Origin: Chloroflexota bacterium
GTDB lineage: Bacteria; Chloroflexota; UBA6077; JADZDV01
Direction: 5' to 3'
Length of the DNA stretch: 27,191 bases
NCBI GenBank assembly: GCA_020850915.1
Contig: JADZDV010000039.1
Coordinates: 1-27,191 of the forward strand
Positions 16,175 to 24,466 of this stretch are shown piece by piece (the stretch's first letter is position 1; each line of letters opens with the position of its first letter). The notes below the pieces were generated by a model that was given only the letters and a program-made list of their open reading frames with translations, was not told the origin of the DNA and did no database searches. Position numbers and translations under genes: made by a program.

Positions 16175-18530
16175 CCGGCCCCTGCTGGGCGGGCTGCCGG
16201 GTCGTCGGAGCGCCGGTCGGCGGAGCTGGCGCCGGCGGCTTGTTGGCTGGCTGGGCCGTTGGCTCCGCCGTGCCGGCTGGCGGCTGGACCGACTGCTTTG
16301 CCGGCTCCGGGCTGAACGCGGGGGCGGGGCTGGGCGATGCGGTTGGCGGCGCGTTGAGATACAGTCGCGCCTCCTTCGGAGCGCGTTCCACCGGGAACAG
16401 TTCTTTGTAGCAGGGCGGCGCGCCGGGCCGCATGCTGGAGTAGTCGCACAGCTCCGCCTCAACCAGGCCCGGCGGCCGCTCGAAGTTCTCGGCTGGAAGC
16501 TTCAGTTGATTGACCGCCGCGTCGAAAGATTCGCGCCAGATCTTGCCCGCGCTCATGGAGCTGAGAACTTCCTTCATTGGGTGGCCGTCGGTATTGCCAA
16601 CCCAGACTGAGACGACGAGGTTCGGCGAGTAGCCGACCGTCCACGTATCGCGGTAGTTGTCGGTCGTTCCCGTCTTGACCGCGACCGGCCGATCCATCTT
16701 CAACAGGCTGTTCGGTCCGTACGTGACGAGGCGGGCTGTATTGTCTGTCAGGATGTTCGTCACCATGTACGCCGCGCGTGGGTCCAGCACCTGCTCGCCA
16801 GCCGGCACGCGGTAATCCTCGAGCACGCGGCCGCCCGAGTCCACAATCTTCGTGATCGAGGCCAGCGGAATCCGTTTGCCGTTGTTCGCCAGAGCCACGT
16901 ACGCGTCGGCAAGCTCGGTCATCTTCACTTCGGCGCCGCCTAGCGTGAGGCTGAGGCCGAGCCGGCCGCGGTCCGTCCAGGTCGTGATGCCCAGACGCCG
17001 GGCGCTCTCGAGCATAGCCTCCAGCCCGATGTGCTCCAGCACCCGCACGGCCGGGATGTTGAGCGAGTTGCCCAGCGCGGTCCGGAGCGTCACCGTTCCG
17101 TGGAACTTGTTGTCAAAGTTGGTCGGGCTCCAGGTCCGGCCAAGTCCGTCCTTGAGGCTGATCTTCTCGTCTCTCACCGGCGTGCTCGGCACGTAATCGC
17201 GGCCGAATGCCGTTGCATAAACGAGCGGCTTGATGGACGACCCGGGCTGCCGCTGCGAGATTGCAACGTTGACCTGTCCGTCGATATCCGCGTTCCAGTA
17301 ATCCATGCTGCCGACCATGGCCAGGATCTCACCCGTCTTCGGGTTGATCGCCAGGATGGCGGTGTTGTCAGCGTCGCGAATCGCCAGCGTCGAGGCGTTG
17401 CTCTTGGCCACTTCCTCGAGCTTGCGCTGGAGGTTGAGGTCGAGCGTCGTGAAGATGCGCAGGCCGCCCTGGTAGAACTGTCTTGGCCCCAGCTTCTCCT
17501 CGACCAGGTTGCGCACGAACATCACCCAGTGCGGCGCGAGCAGGTCACGCTTCGTCTGGACAAAGTTGAGCTTCTCGGCCTTGGCGGCGGCAGCCTCCGG
17601 CTCGGTAATGAACTCGTGCCGCGCCATCTGATCCAGCACGTAGGCCTGTCGAGCCTTGGCGATCGCCAGCTTGTTGATCGGGTCGTAGTCGGCCGGCGCC
17701 TGTGGCAGACCGGCCAGCATTGACGCTTCCGCGAGGTCCAGGTCCTTCGCCTTCTTCCCGAAGAACTGCTGGGCGGCCGCTTCGATCCCGTAGGCGAGGT
17801 CGCCGTAATAGATCTCGTTCAGGTAGAGTTGGAGGATCTGCGACTTCTCCATCTGCCGCGTGACCTGGAAGGCGAGGATCGCCTCCTTCAGCTTCCGGGT
17901 GTAGCTAAGCTGGTAGGCCTCCCTCGGATCGAGCAGCACGCGCCGGACGAGCTGCTGGGTGATCGTGCTGGCACCAGACACCGTGTCCTGCTCGCGCAGG
18001 TTCTGCACGAAGGCGCGGACGATGCCTTTGAGGTCCACTCCGGGGTTGTCGTAGAAGTTCGGATCTTCCGTCGCGAGCGTGGCGTCGATGAGGTACTGGG
18101 AGATCTCGGAGAGCGGCACGACCGTCCGCCGGCCGCCTTCGGCGTCATAGAACTCCCACAGCAGCGTGCCGTTGCGGTCGAAGATCTGGGCCGTCTTGAA
18201 CGTCTGCTGATTGTTGAGCTGGGTCAGCGACGGCAGGTCGGAGGTCAGTGCCGCGTAGGCAACGGTCCCTGCCTGGACGGCCACGACCGCGCTGAGCACC
18301 ACGGCTCCAACCACGGCGAGCATGACGATGCTGCTCAGGATGAACAGCGCTTGAGCGAGCTTGCCTCGCTTTGGCTGACGTCTCTTGCGCCTGACGCCAG
18401 ACCATCCGATGCGCTGGAGCTCGTCAGCCGTCGAGCCATCGCCTGGTCCGCGGCGGCGCCGAGCGAGCCTTGCCGCATCGCCGCTCCGGTGAGCGGGCCC
18501 CCCGCCACCCCTCTTGCCTTGCTGGGTCAT
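16083..18530 (-). CDS. Class A penicillin-binding protein (PBP1a type)
   Basis: A bifunctional peptidoglycan synthase of 815 residues. A basic cytoplasmic tail (1-59) precedes one transmembrane segment (about 60-87). The GT51 transglycosylase domain has catalytic E155 in ATEDPNFYDNPGVD and GASTITQQLVR (186-196). The transpeptidase domain has SSIK (nucleophile S431, K434), SLN (489-491) and KTGT (619-622). A tail from about 725 is almost pure Pro/Ala/Thr/Gln with PTPKPVPTPKPR at the end, probably an extracellular wall-spanning region. All catalytic residues are present. The start ATG is at 18530. A hairpin lies in the leader and a poor extended -10 (TGATACCCT) around 18572-18564. The 3' end overlaps the convergent GT9 gene by 92 nt. 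Confidence 0.95.
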   Translation of the reverse strand: MTQQGKRGGGGPAHRSGDAARLARRRRGPGDGSTADELQRIGWSGVRRKRRQPKRGKLAQALFILSSIVMLAVVGAVVLSAVVAVQAGTVAYAALTSDLPSLTQLNNQQTFKTAQIFDRNGTLLWEFYDAEGGRRTVVPLSEISQYLIDATLATEDPNFYDNPGVDLKGIVRAFVQNLREQDTVSGASTITQQLVRRVLLDPREAYQLSYTRKLKEAILAFQVTRQMEKSQILQLYLNEIYYGDLAYGIEAAAQQFFGKKAKDLDLAEASMLAGLPQAPADYDPINKLAIAKARQAYVLDQMARHEFITEPEAAAAKAEKLNFVQTKRDLLAPHWVMFVRNLVEEKLGPRQFYQGGLRIFTTLDLNLQRKLEEVAKSNASTLAIRDADNTAILAINPKTGEILAMVGSMDYWNADIDGQVNVAISQRQPGSSIKPLVYATAFGRDYVPSTPVRDEKISLKDGLGRTWSPTNFDNKFHGTVTLRTALGNSLNIPAVRVLEHIGLEAMLESARRLGITTWTDRGRLGLSLTLGGAEVKMTELADAYVALANNGKRIPLASITKIVDSGGRVLEDYRVPAGEQVLDPRAAYMVTNILTDNTARLVTYGPNSLLKMDRPVAVKTGTTDNYRDTWTVGYSPNLVVSVWVGNTDGHPMKEVLSSMSAGKIWRESFDAAVNQLKLPAENFERPPGLVEAELCDYSSMRPGAPPCYKELFPVERAPKEARLYLNAPPTASPSPAPAFSPEPAKQSVQPPAGTAEPTAQPANKPPAPAPPTGAPTTRQPAQQGPATAVPAPAKPTAQPRPAAPTPKPVPTPKPR

Positions 18531-18545
18531 TGAGTGTTCGTGCCT

Positions 18546-18563
18546 CTGGGGAACGAGCCCCAG
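18546..18563. other. Hairpin in the PBP1a / rqcH gap
   Basis: CTGGGG (18546-18551) and CCCCAG (18558-18563) form a 6-bp stem with a 6-nt loop, 16 nt upstream of the PBP1a start in the 147-nt gap 18531-18677. Without a T-run it is not a standard terminator. It could mark the end of the rqcH transcript or lie in the PBP1a leader. Confidence 0.3.
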
Positions 18564-18677
18564 GGTATCATGCCAGATTGCTCGCCTGGAAGAGCCAGAG
18601 ACTCTTTCGGGGCAATCGCTTGTGCCGGCTTTGTAACGAACGCGGCCCTGATCGCTCCCGTTGATACCACCGCGCGC

Positions 18678-20456
18678 TCAGCGTCCGTCTCGTGGGCGGG
18701 CCCGCGTCCGCTCGCTCCTGGTCGCGGTCTCGCCGACCAGCGGGCGGGGCGCTACGGCGATCGTATGCTCCTGCTGGTAGGTGGCCAGTCCGGCCGGGCC
18801 GCCTGGAACGCGCCGTACGTGCCTTCGCTGAGTTACGTCGACGTCAACACGCGCGGCCGTGCGTGCCGGGCTCTGTCCGGCCGCCAGGCCGGCCGCGTAC
18901 TCCACCGTGCGTGCCGGCACGCCCTGACCCGCCGAGCGGATGATGACGTGCGCGCCGGGAACGCCGCGCGCGTGCAGCCAGAGGTCGTCTGGCATCGCAA
19001 GCTTGAAGGTCGCCTCAGCGTTGCCCCGTGCCGTCACTCCAACCAGGATCTCCAGGCCATCCGGCGATCTCAGGCGACGCACGCGGCCCGCCGGACGGGC
19101 CGCCTGTTTTCGTCCCGCGCGAGCGGGCCTCCGGACTTGAGACGGGAGCGCGCCCTGCTCGAGCTCCTCCTGCACGCCGCGCAGGTCAGCGGGGCTTGTC
19201 GCGACTTCGGCCAGCACGAGCAGCTCCTCCAGATGGTCTATCTGGTGGCGCGTCGAGGTGAGCATCTCCGGCACCTGTCTGCCCGCGTCGCGTGCCTTCC
19301 GGTACGCCGCGAACAGCCCGTTGGCTTGCTCTAGCGGAGTCATCTCCCCTGACAACTCGACACGCCGACCGGCCAGCTCCACGCAGGTCTGCCCCGGTCT
19401 GATGCTTCCCAGGCTGGCGAGCAACGTTTCGCCGTCCAATCGCAGGTCCTCGGCGATGGCGGCTCGCTCGAGAGCTCGCTGCAGCGCTTCGTGCTTCCGC
19501 CGAAGCTGTGCAAGCTCCGCTTCGATCCGAAGCGTGACGGGGCGGGCCGCTGCCGGGATCGCTCGAGGGGCCGGCGCCGCGGCCCACAGCTCGACCGCTT
19601 CACTGATGCTGGCGGCCGGGCGCAGCTTGAGTGCGGACAGGTGGGTCAACCGGTATGGCGCGAACGCGACGGGCTGTTCGCCGTCGTAGGCCACGGTCGG
19701 CTCCCAGAGGCCGGTGCGCAGCGGCCCGAGTAGCTCGGTGACCGCGGCCCGTGCCCCCAACCACGAGCCGACATCCCGAGCCAGGGCGCCTGCCCGCGCG
19801 GTCGCGCGGTACGCGGCCTCGCGCGCCGCGAGCGGTGAGAAGCCCGCCAGAGCGCTCCCGAGCAGCTTTTCCAGCAGATCGCTGCCCGACCGACCGCCCG
19901 CCAGGCGTTCCAGCTCGAGCCAGCTCCCTTCCGAGAACGGATCCAGGCGCTCCTGAGGCGGCGGGGGCACGTAAGGGTGGCGTGGCAGTACCGGCCGTTT
20001 CGGATTGCGCTCTGGCCCAGAGCGTTTCAGGGCATCCATCACCAGGCCGGCTTCGTCCACCAGGATGGCGTTGCCGCGCCGTCCCATCGTCTCTATAATC
20101 AGTAAAGTCTCCCGGAGGACGCCGCGTTCATCCAGCTTGCTCACTCGGAGGCGCAGCACGCGCTCGAACGGCGGCTGCTCGAATGCCTGGACGCGGCCGT
20201 CGCGCACATGCTTTCTCAGCAAGAGGAGAAATGGCGTGACCGCGTCCGTGGCCCTCGCGGGCCAGTGCCTGACCAGCGCAGCTCGGGCGTTCTCGCCAGC
20301 CACCGAGCAGAACAGGTACAGCCGCCGGTGCGCGGCGTAGAGTTCCATGACGAACTGCAGCGGACCCACGGGGGCGACTCGCTGAACCCGACTCCCCAGT
20401 GCCATCTGGTCCAGCTCGTCGCGAACGGCGCTCAGGGTCAGGGCGTCGAAGCTCAT
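18678..20456 (-). CDS. rqcH: RqcH/NFACT-family ribosome quality control factor
   Basis: A 592-residue homologue of bacterial RqcH (FbpA/Rqc2/NEMF family). It binds stalled 50S-peptidyl-tRNA complexes and drives C-terminal alanine tailing so the nascent chain is degraded. The NFACT-N domain is seen at MSFDALTLSAVRDEL and in the region ETMGRRGNAILVDE. The middle has the coiled coil (AELAQLRRKHEALQRALERA) and the SGEMTPLEQANGLFAAYRKA motif. The NFACT-R domain has DDLWLHARGVPGAHVIIRS and a VDVDVTQRRHVRRVPGGPAG segment. The ATG at 20456 is chosen because the family starts with this motif; the frame extends to 20654 inside gmk without family sequence. It is divergent from gmk by 46 nt. Confidence 0.93.
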   Translation of the reverse strand: MSFDALTLSAVRDELDQMALGSRVQRVAPVGPLQFVMELYAAHRRLYLFCSVAGENARAALVRHWPARATDAVTPFLLLLRKHVRDGRVQAFEQPPFERVLRLRVSKLDERGVLRETLLIIETMGRRGNAILVDEAGLVMDALKRSGPERNPKRPVLPRHPYVPPPPQERLDPFSEGSWLELERLAGGRSGSDLLEKLLGSALAGFSPLAAREAAYRATARAGALARDVGSWLGARAAVTELLGPLRTGLWEPTVAYDGEQPVAFAPYRLTHLSALKLRPAASISEAVELWAAAPAPRAIPAAARPVTLRIEAELAQLRRKHEALQRALERAAIAEDLRLDGETLLASLGSIRPGQTCVELAGRRVELSGEMTPLEQANGLFAAYRKARDAGRQVPEMLTSTRHQIDHLEELLVLAEVATSPADLRGVQEELEQGALPSQVRRPARAGRKQAARPAGRVRRLRSPDGLEILVGVTARGNAEATFKLAMPDDLWLHARGVPGAHVIIRSAGQGVPARTVEYAAGLAAGQSPARTAARVDVDVTQRRHVRRVPGGPAGLATYQQEHTIAVAPRPLVGETATRSERTRARPRDGR

Positions 20457-20462
20457 CGGAAC

Positions 20463-20468
20463 AGTATA
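20463..20468 (-). promoter_or_regulatory. -10 box of rqcH placed for a leaderless transcript
   Basis: TATACT on the minus strand ends 6 nt before the A of the rqcH ATG. With the usual 6-7 nt from -10 to start site, transcription would begin at or next to the start codon. No ribosome binding site is present in those 6 nt, which agrees with a leaderless mRNA. No good -35 is visible. Confidence 0.5.
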
Positions 20469-20502
20469 GCCAGCGATTCCGCGCCGCGCCGGGGCAGTTC
20501 CT

Positions 20503-21132
20503 ATGCCTGAGCCAGGCGGGGCCGCCGAGCAGGAAGGCCAGGCCAGCGGTCTGGTGTTCGTCCTCTCGGGGCCGTCCGGCGTCGGCAAGGACAGCGTCAC
20601 CGGCCGGCTCAAAGAGCAGGGGTTCCCACTGAGCTTCTGCGTGACGGCCACCACCAGACGTCCCCGGCTGCTCGAGCAGCACGGCGTTCACTACTACTTC
20701 CTCGACAACGCCGAATACGACAGGATGTTGGCCGAGGGCGAGTTCCTGGAGTCGGCTGCCGTTCACGGCAACCGCTACGGAATCCCGCGCTTTGAGGTTC
20801 GTAAGGGGCTGAGGCGCGGGCTGGACCTGATGATCACCGTGGACGTGCAGGGCGGGGAGACGCTGAGAACAAGACTACCTGGCGCGATCTTCATCTTCCT
20901 CGCGCCCGAATCTCTGGACGATCTCCCACCGCGGCTCATGACCCGTGGCACCGAGAGCGAAGCCGAACGCACGCTGCGACTCGAGAACGCGAAGATTGAG
21001 ATGCAGCAGTGGCCGCGCTACGACTACTTCGTGGTGAACCAGCAGAACCGCCTGGCGGAGGCGGTCGAGAAGATCAAGGCGATTGTCATCGCCGAGCGTC
21101 AGCGCGTGAAGCGCCGCCTCGTCACACTCTGA
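20503..21132 (+). CDS. gmk: Guanylate kinase
   Basis: Phosphorylates GMP to GDP with ATP, the step after GuaA. The protein has 209 residues with Walker A GPSGVGKD (23-30), the GMP-binding region TATTRRPR and HYYF, GEFLESAAVHGNRYG, and VDVQGG. The P-loop has Asp where most guanylate kinases have Ser or Thr after the lysine; everything else is canonical. The start ATG 20503 gives a short polar N-terminal extension of about 15 residues, and there is no strong ribosome binding site. It is divergent from rqcH and 16 nt upstream of priA, a grouping also known from Bacillus subtilis. Confidence 0.95.
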   Translation: MPEPGGAAEQEGQASGLVFVLSGPSGVGKDSVTGRLKEQGFPLSFCVTATTRRPRLLEQHGVHYYFLDNAEYDRMLAEGEFLESAAVHGNRYGIPRFEVRKGLRRGLDLMITVDVQGGETLRTRLPGAIFIFLAPESLDDLPPRLMTRGTESEAERTLRLENAKIEMQQWPRYDYFVVNQQNRLAEAVEKIKAIVIAERQRVKRRLVTL

Positions 21133-21148
21133 GCGCGCAACGACGACG

Positions 21149-23221
21149 ATGCACGCTGAGGGCTACGTGGAAGTGGCCGTAGACGCCGGGCCGGTGCTGC
21201 CGCGGCGCATGGGCGCCGGAGTGCCAGGCCTCTACACGTACCACACCCTGGCTGAGCCGCCGCCGGTCGGCTCGCTGGTGCTGGTCCCCTTCGGGCCGCG
21301 TGAGCGAGCCGCGGTGATCGTCGGTCCGGCTCCAGCCTCGCCAACCTTCGCTACCCGACCTGTTGGCGCCATCATACCGGGAGCGCCGCGACTGTCGGCC
21401 GCGAGCATCGCGCTTGCCCGCTGGATGTCTGGTACCTATCGCGATCCGCTCTTCGAGTGTCTGAGCTTGATGCTGCCGCCAGGCGCTCGGAAGCAGCTCG
21501 AGCGGGCTGTGAGCGAAGGGATCTGGCCTGAACACAGGCCACGGAAGCGGGGAAGGGACGCTGTGACCGCCGACGAGCCGCGTCCAGAGCCTCGCCCGGC
21601 GCCGGCCCTCACCGCGGACCAGGCATCGGCTCGTGACAGGATCGTACAGGCCGCGATGGCCGGCGCCGGCGGCTCCTTTCTCCTGTATGGCGTGACCGGC
21701 AGCGGCAAGACGCTGGTGTACCTTGAAGCCGCGGCGCGGGTCGCGGCGGCGCAGCGGCAGGTCATCATCCTGGTCCCGGAGATCGCGCTCACGCCAGCAC
21801 TCGTCGAGCGGTTCCGCCAGCGCTTCCAGGAGCAGCTCGCGGTACTGCACTCACGCCTGACCCCGAGCCAGCGAGCGTCTGAATGGCAGCGCATCGCGGC
21901 CGGGCAGGCGCGCGTCGTCATCGGCGCACGCTCTGGCATCTTCGCCCCGGTCCAGCGACTTGGCCTGGTCGTTCTGGACGAGGAGCACGAGTGGTCCTAC
22001 AAGCAGGACGATTCGCCGCGGTTCCACGCGCGCGACGTCGCTCTCCAGCTTGGCAAGCTGGCCGGGGCGGCGGTGGTGCTGGCCAGCGCCACGCCGGACG
22101 TCTGCACGACGTGGCTGGCCGAACAGGGTGTCCACCGCACACTTCACCTCCGCGCAAGATATGGCGCGGAGACGTCGGGCGAAGTCAGGCGGCTGCCGCT
22201 GCCGACCATCGAGATCGTGGACCTGCGGGCAGAGCTGCGCGAGGGCCGGACCGGCTCGCTCAGCCGACTGCTGATCCAGCGGCTGGAGGAGACGCTGGGT
22301 CGCGGCGAGCAGGCGATTCTCTTCATCAACCGCCGCGGTACCGCCACCTGCGTAACCTGCCGATCGTGCGGCCACGTGGCGCAGTGTCGTCGCTGCAACG
22401 TGCCGCTCGTCTACCATCGCGGAGCTGACCGGCTCATCTGCCACCACTGCAACCGCCGGCGCGCTCCAATCGAAGTTTGTCCGAGCTGCGGCAGCGAGGC
22501 GATCCGCTATCTTGGGGCAGGGACGCAGCAGGTTGTCGACGAGCTGGGCGAGAGATTCCCCGAGGCGCGCGTCCTCCGCATCGATCGCGACGCCGCCTCG
22601 GCTGCGCACGTCAGGGAGGGCCTTCGCCAGATCGCGGAGCGTGAGATCGACGTCCTGGTCGGGACGCAGATGATCGCGAAATCGTTCGACTTTCCCCACG
22701 TCACCCTTGTCGGTGTCGTTCTGGCGGATGTGGGGCTGTTCCTGCCCGACTTCCGGGCTGGAGAGCGCTCATTTCAGCTCCTGACTCAGGTCGCCGGCCG
22801 GGCTGGACGAGCCAGTCGGCCTGGGCACGTCGTCGTCCAGACCTACGTGCCCGATCACGACGTCCTGCGACTGGCCGCCGATTACAACTACCGCGGGTTC
22901 TATCGACGAGAGATCCGGTTCCGCCGTGAGCACGGCTACCCGCCCTTCGGGCGCATCGTCCGGTTCATCCTCAGCGGCAGCAACGAACAGCGCAACTGGC
23001 AGGAGACCCAGCGCCTGCGCCGGGAGCTGCGGGCACGAACCGCCACGCTTGGCCGACCCGACATTCGCCTGCTCGGTCCGGCGCCCTGCTACTTTGAGCG
23101 TCTGAGAGGCCGCTGGCGCTGGCAGCTCCTGGCTCTCGGCGACAGCCTCGAGGCGCTCTTGGATGACCTGGTGCTCCCGCCCGGCTGGGTGCTGGACGTC
23201 GATCCGATGGATCTCCTGTGA
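21149..23221 (+). CDS. priA: Primosomal protein N' (replication restart helicase PriA)
   Basis: A superfamily 2 3'-5' DNA helicase that recognises stalled forks and reloads the replicative helicase. The 690 residues comprise the N-terminal 3'-DNA-binding domain (about 1-115, VEVAVDAGP to LVPFGPRERAAVIVG), Walker A GVTGSGKT (181-188), the DEEH box (277-280), and a zinc-binding insertion with four cysteine pairs (CRSC, CRRC, CHHC, CPSC). GTQMIAKSFDFPHV and QVAGRAGR, helicase motifs V and VI, follow. The usual GTQMIAKGHDFP reads KSFDFP here. The length is typical of the family. No ribosome binding site precedes the ATG; coupling to gmk 16 nt upstream is likely. Its stop overlaps the next gene as GTGA. 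Confidence 0.96.
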   Translation: MHAEGYVEVAVDAGPVLPRRMGAGVPGLYTYHTLAEPPPVGSLVLVPFGPRERAAVIVGPAPASPTFATRPVGAIIPGAPRLSAASIALARWMSGTYRDPLFECLSLMLPPGARKQLERAVSEGIWPEHRPRKRGRDAVTADEPRPEPRPAPALTADQASARDRIVQAAMAGAGGSFLLYGVTGSGKTLVYLEAAARVAAAQRQVIILVPEIALTPALVERFRQRFQEQLAVLHSRLTPSQRASEWQRIAAGQARVVIGARSGIFAPVQRLGLVVLDEEHEWSYKQDDSPRFHARDVALQLGKLAGAAVVLASATPDVCTTWLAEQGVHRTLHLRARYGAETSGEVRRLPLPTIEIVDLRAELREGRTGSLSRLLIQRLEETLGRGEQAILFINRRGTATCVTCRSCGHVAQCRRCNVPLVYHRGADRLICHHCNRRRAPIEVCPSCGSEAIRYLGAGTQQVVDELGERFPEARVLRIDRDAASAAHVREGLRQIAEREIDVLVGTQMIAKSFDFPHVTLVGVVLADVGLFLPDFRAGERSFQLLTQVAGRAGRASRPGHVVVQTYVPDHDVLRLAADYNYRGFYRREIRFRREHGYPPFGRIVRFILSGSNEQRNWQETQRLRRELRARTATLGRPDIRLLGPAPCYFERLRGRWRWQLLALGDSLEALLDDLVLPPGWVLDVDPMDLL

Positions 23222-23772
23222 CGGGCGATCTCCTGCTGGTGACCGGCGGATCTCGCAGCGGTAAGAGTCGCTACGCGCTGAGCCGCGCCGCGGCGCTTTC
23301 GGACGCCGTCCTGTTCGTCGCCACCGGCGTCGAGACCGACGCCGAGATGGCGGCTCGGATCGCTCGCCATCGCGCCGAGCGCCCGGCCAACTGGGCCACG
23401 GTCGAAGCGCGGTACGAGCTGGGCACGGCGGTGACCGGCGTGGCGGCGCCCGGAACAACAGTGCTGGTGGAGGACGTCGGCACGCTGGTGACGTACCTGC
23501 TCGTCGCGCGCGAGGCGAGCGAGGCCGACGTCCTGGCGGAGATCAACCAGCTCGTCGGGCTGAAAGAGGTCGGCTACCGGCTCGTCGTCGTGACGGCCGA
23601 AGTTGGGCTGGGCGTCGTGCCGGCCACCCCGCTGGCTCGCGGGTTCCGCGACCTGCTGGGGCTGGCCAATCAGCGCCTCGCGACTGTGGCGGAGGAGGTG
23701 GTCTTCCTGGTGAGCGGCCTGCCCCTGACCGTCAAAGCCAGGCCGGGGCCGACTCCACCAGGCGCTAGCTGA
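23218..23772 (+). CDS. cobU: CobU-type adenosylcobinamide kinase / guanylyltransferase
   Basis: A 184-residue P-loop protein of the CobU/CobP family, which phosphorylates adenosylcobinamide and adds GMP in cobalamin assembly. Motifs are TGGSRSGKS (P-loop, 9-17), FVATGVETDAEM, the family block IARHRAERPANWATVE with the GMP-accepting histidine, and the C-terminal EVGLGVVPATPLARGFRDLLGLANQRLA. The central segment reads LVEDVGTLVTYLL, where canonical enzymes have a DCLTLW-like sequence, so this is a divergent member; the guanylyl-acceptor histidine and P-loop are intact. GTG 23218 overlaps the priA stop. No other cobalamin gene is nearby, so a salvage role, or simple operon hitch-hiking, is possible. 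Confidence 0.85.
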   Translation: MTGDLLLVTGGSRSGKSRYALSRAAALSDAVLFVATGVETDAEMAARIARHRAERPANWATVEARYELGTAVTGVAAPGTTVLVEDVGTLVTYLLVAREASEADVLAEINQLVGLKEVGYRLVVVTAEVGLGVVPATPLARGFRDLLGLANQRLATVAEEVVFLVSGLPLTVKARPGPTPPGAS

Positions 23773-23804
23773 AGACCGCCGCGTCGCGCGCCCCGCTGGC
23801 AGGG

Positions 23805-23825
23805 GACAGCAACACTGTCGTTTTT
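23805..23825 (+). terminator. Rho-independent terminator after cobU
   Basis: GACAG (23805-23809), a 5-nt loop and CTGTC (23815-23819) are followed by G and a run of five T (23821-23825). The stem is short but the T-run is clean. It would end the gmk-priA-cobU transcript. Confidence 0.55.
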
Positions 23826-23836
23826 CCTCCGGAAAA
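23822..23836. repeat. Inverted repeat upstream of the HNH gene
   Basis: TTTTCC (23822-23827) and GGAAAA (23831-23836) pair around a 3-nt centre. It overlaps the T-run of the cobU terminator and lies 51 nt before the HNH start, so it could extend the terminator or be an operator. A weak -10 (TAGACT, 23851-23856) follows. Confidence 0.35.
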
Positions 23837-23886
23837 GTCGCGCTGAGTGATAGACTTCTGCGCAGATGGTGGCCGGCGGAGAGAGC

Positions 23887-24399
23887 ATGAGCAGTGTGCT
23901 TGTCCTGAACCAGAATTACGAGCCGCTGAACATCTGCAATGCTCGACGCGCCCTCGTCCTGGTGGACGGAGGCAAAGCGGAGGTCATCGAACACGGCAGT
24001 GGCGAGATCCGCTCGCCCTCCACCGCGTTCAAGCGACCGTCGGTGATCCGCATGGTCTACCTGATCAAGCGACCGCGCCCGAAGGTCCGCCTGACACGTC
24101 GCGAGATTTTTATCCGCGATGGTTTTACCTGCCAGTACTGCGGCGTGAAGACTCGTGATCTGACCCTGGACCACGTGGTTCCCCGGCACCGGGGTGGCAA
24201 GCACACCTGGGACAATCTCGTCTCCGCGTGTCGGGCCTGCAATCACAGGAAGGGCGGCAAGCGACTGGAGGACACCAAGTTCACGCTCCTGCGCCAGCCG
24301 TTCGAGCCGAAGGCAAACAGCTTCTACCTCTTCGGCCAGTACCTGGACGAGAACGGCGCCTGGCAGAAGTTCATCCCGGCCTGGGAGCTGGCGGTCTAG
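23887..24399 (+). CDS. HNH endonuclease family protein
   Basis: A 170-residue protein with an N-terminal domain of about 65 residues (opening SSVLVLNQNYEPLNI) and an HNH nuclease fold. Zinc cysteines are C82/C85 (CQYC) and C115/C118 (CRAC); the catalytic strand reads LDHVVPRHRGG with D95-H96, then N110, N119 and H120. This stand-alone HNH type is conserved in cyanobacteria, Chloroflexota and Deinococcota, and its role is not established. The ATG at 23887 has GGAGAGAG just upstream and matches the family N-terminus; the frame to 23866 is not needed. It is separated from cobU by a terminator. Confidence 0.9.
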   Translation: MSSVLVLNQNYEPLNICNARRALVLVDGGKAEVIEHGSGEIRSPSTAFKRPSVIRMVYLIKRPRPKVRLTRREIFIRDGFTCQYCGVKTRDLTLDHVVPRHRGGKHTWDNLVSACRACNHRKGGKRLEDTKFTLLRQPFEPKANSFYLFGQYLDENGAWQKFIPAWELAV

Positions 24400-24466
24400 C
24401 TCCAGACGCCGGCGCCCTGGCTCGCGCTCTGGTAGGATGAGGCCGCGAAGAACGAGGTGAGCCGCC

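Noticed and set aside
20094..20099. TATAAT on the plus strand as a possible gmk promoter
   Set aside because: It lies about 400 nt upstream of gmk inside rqcH coding sequence with no -35; chance is more likely.
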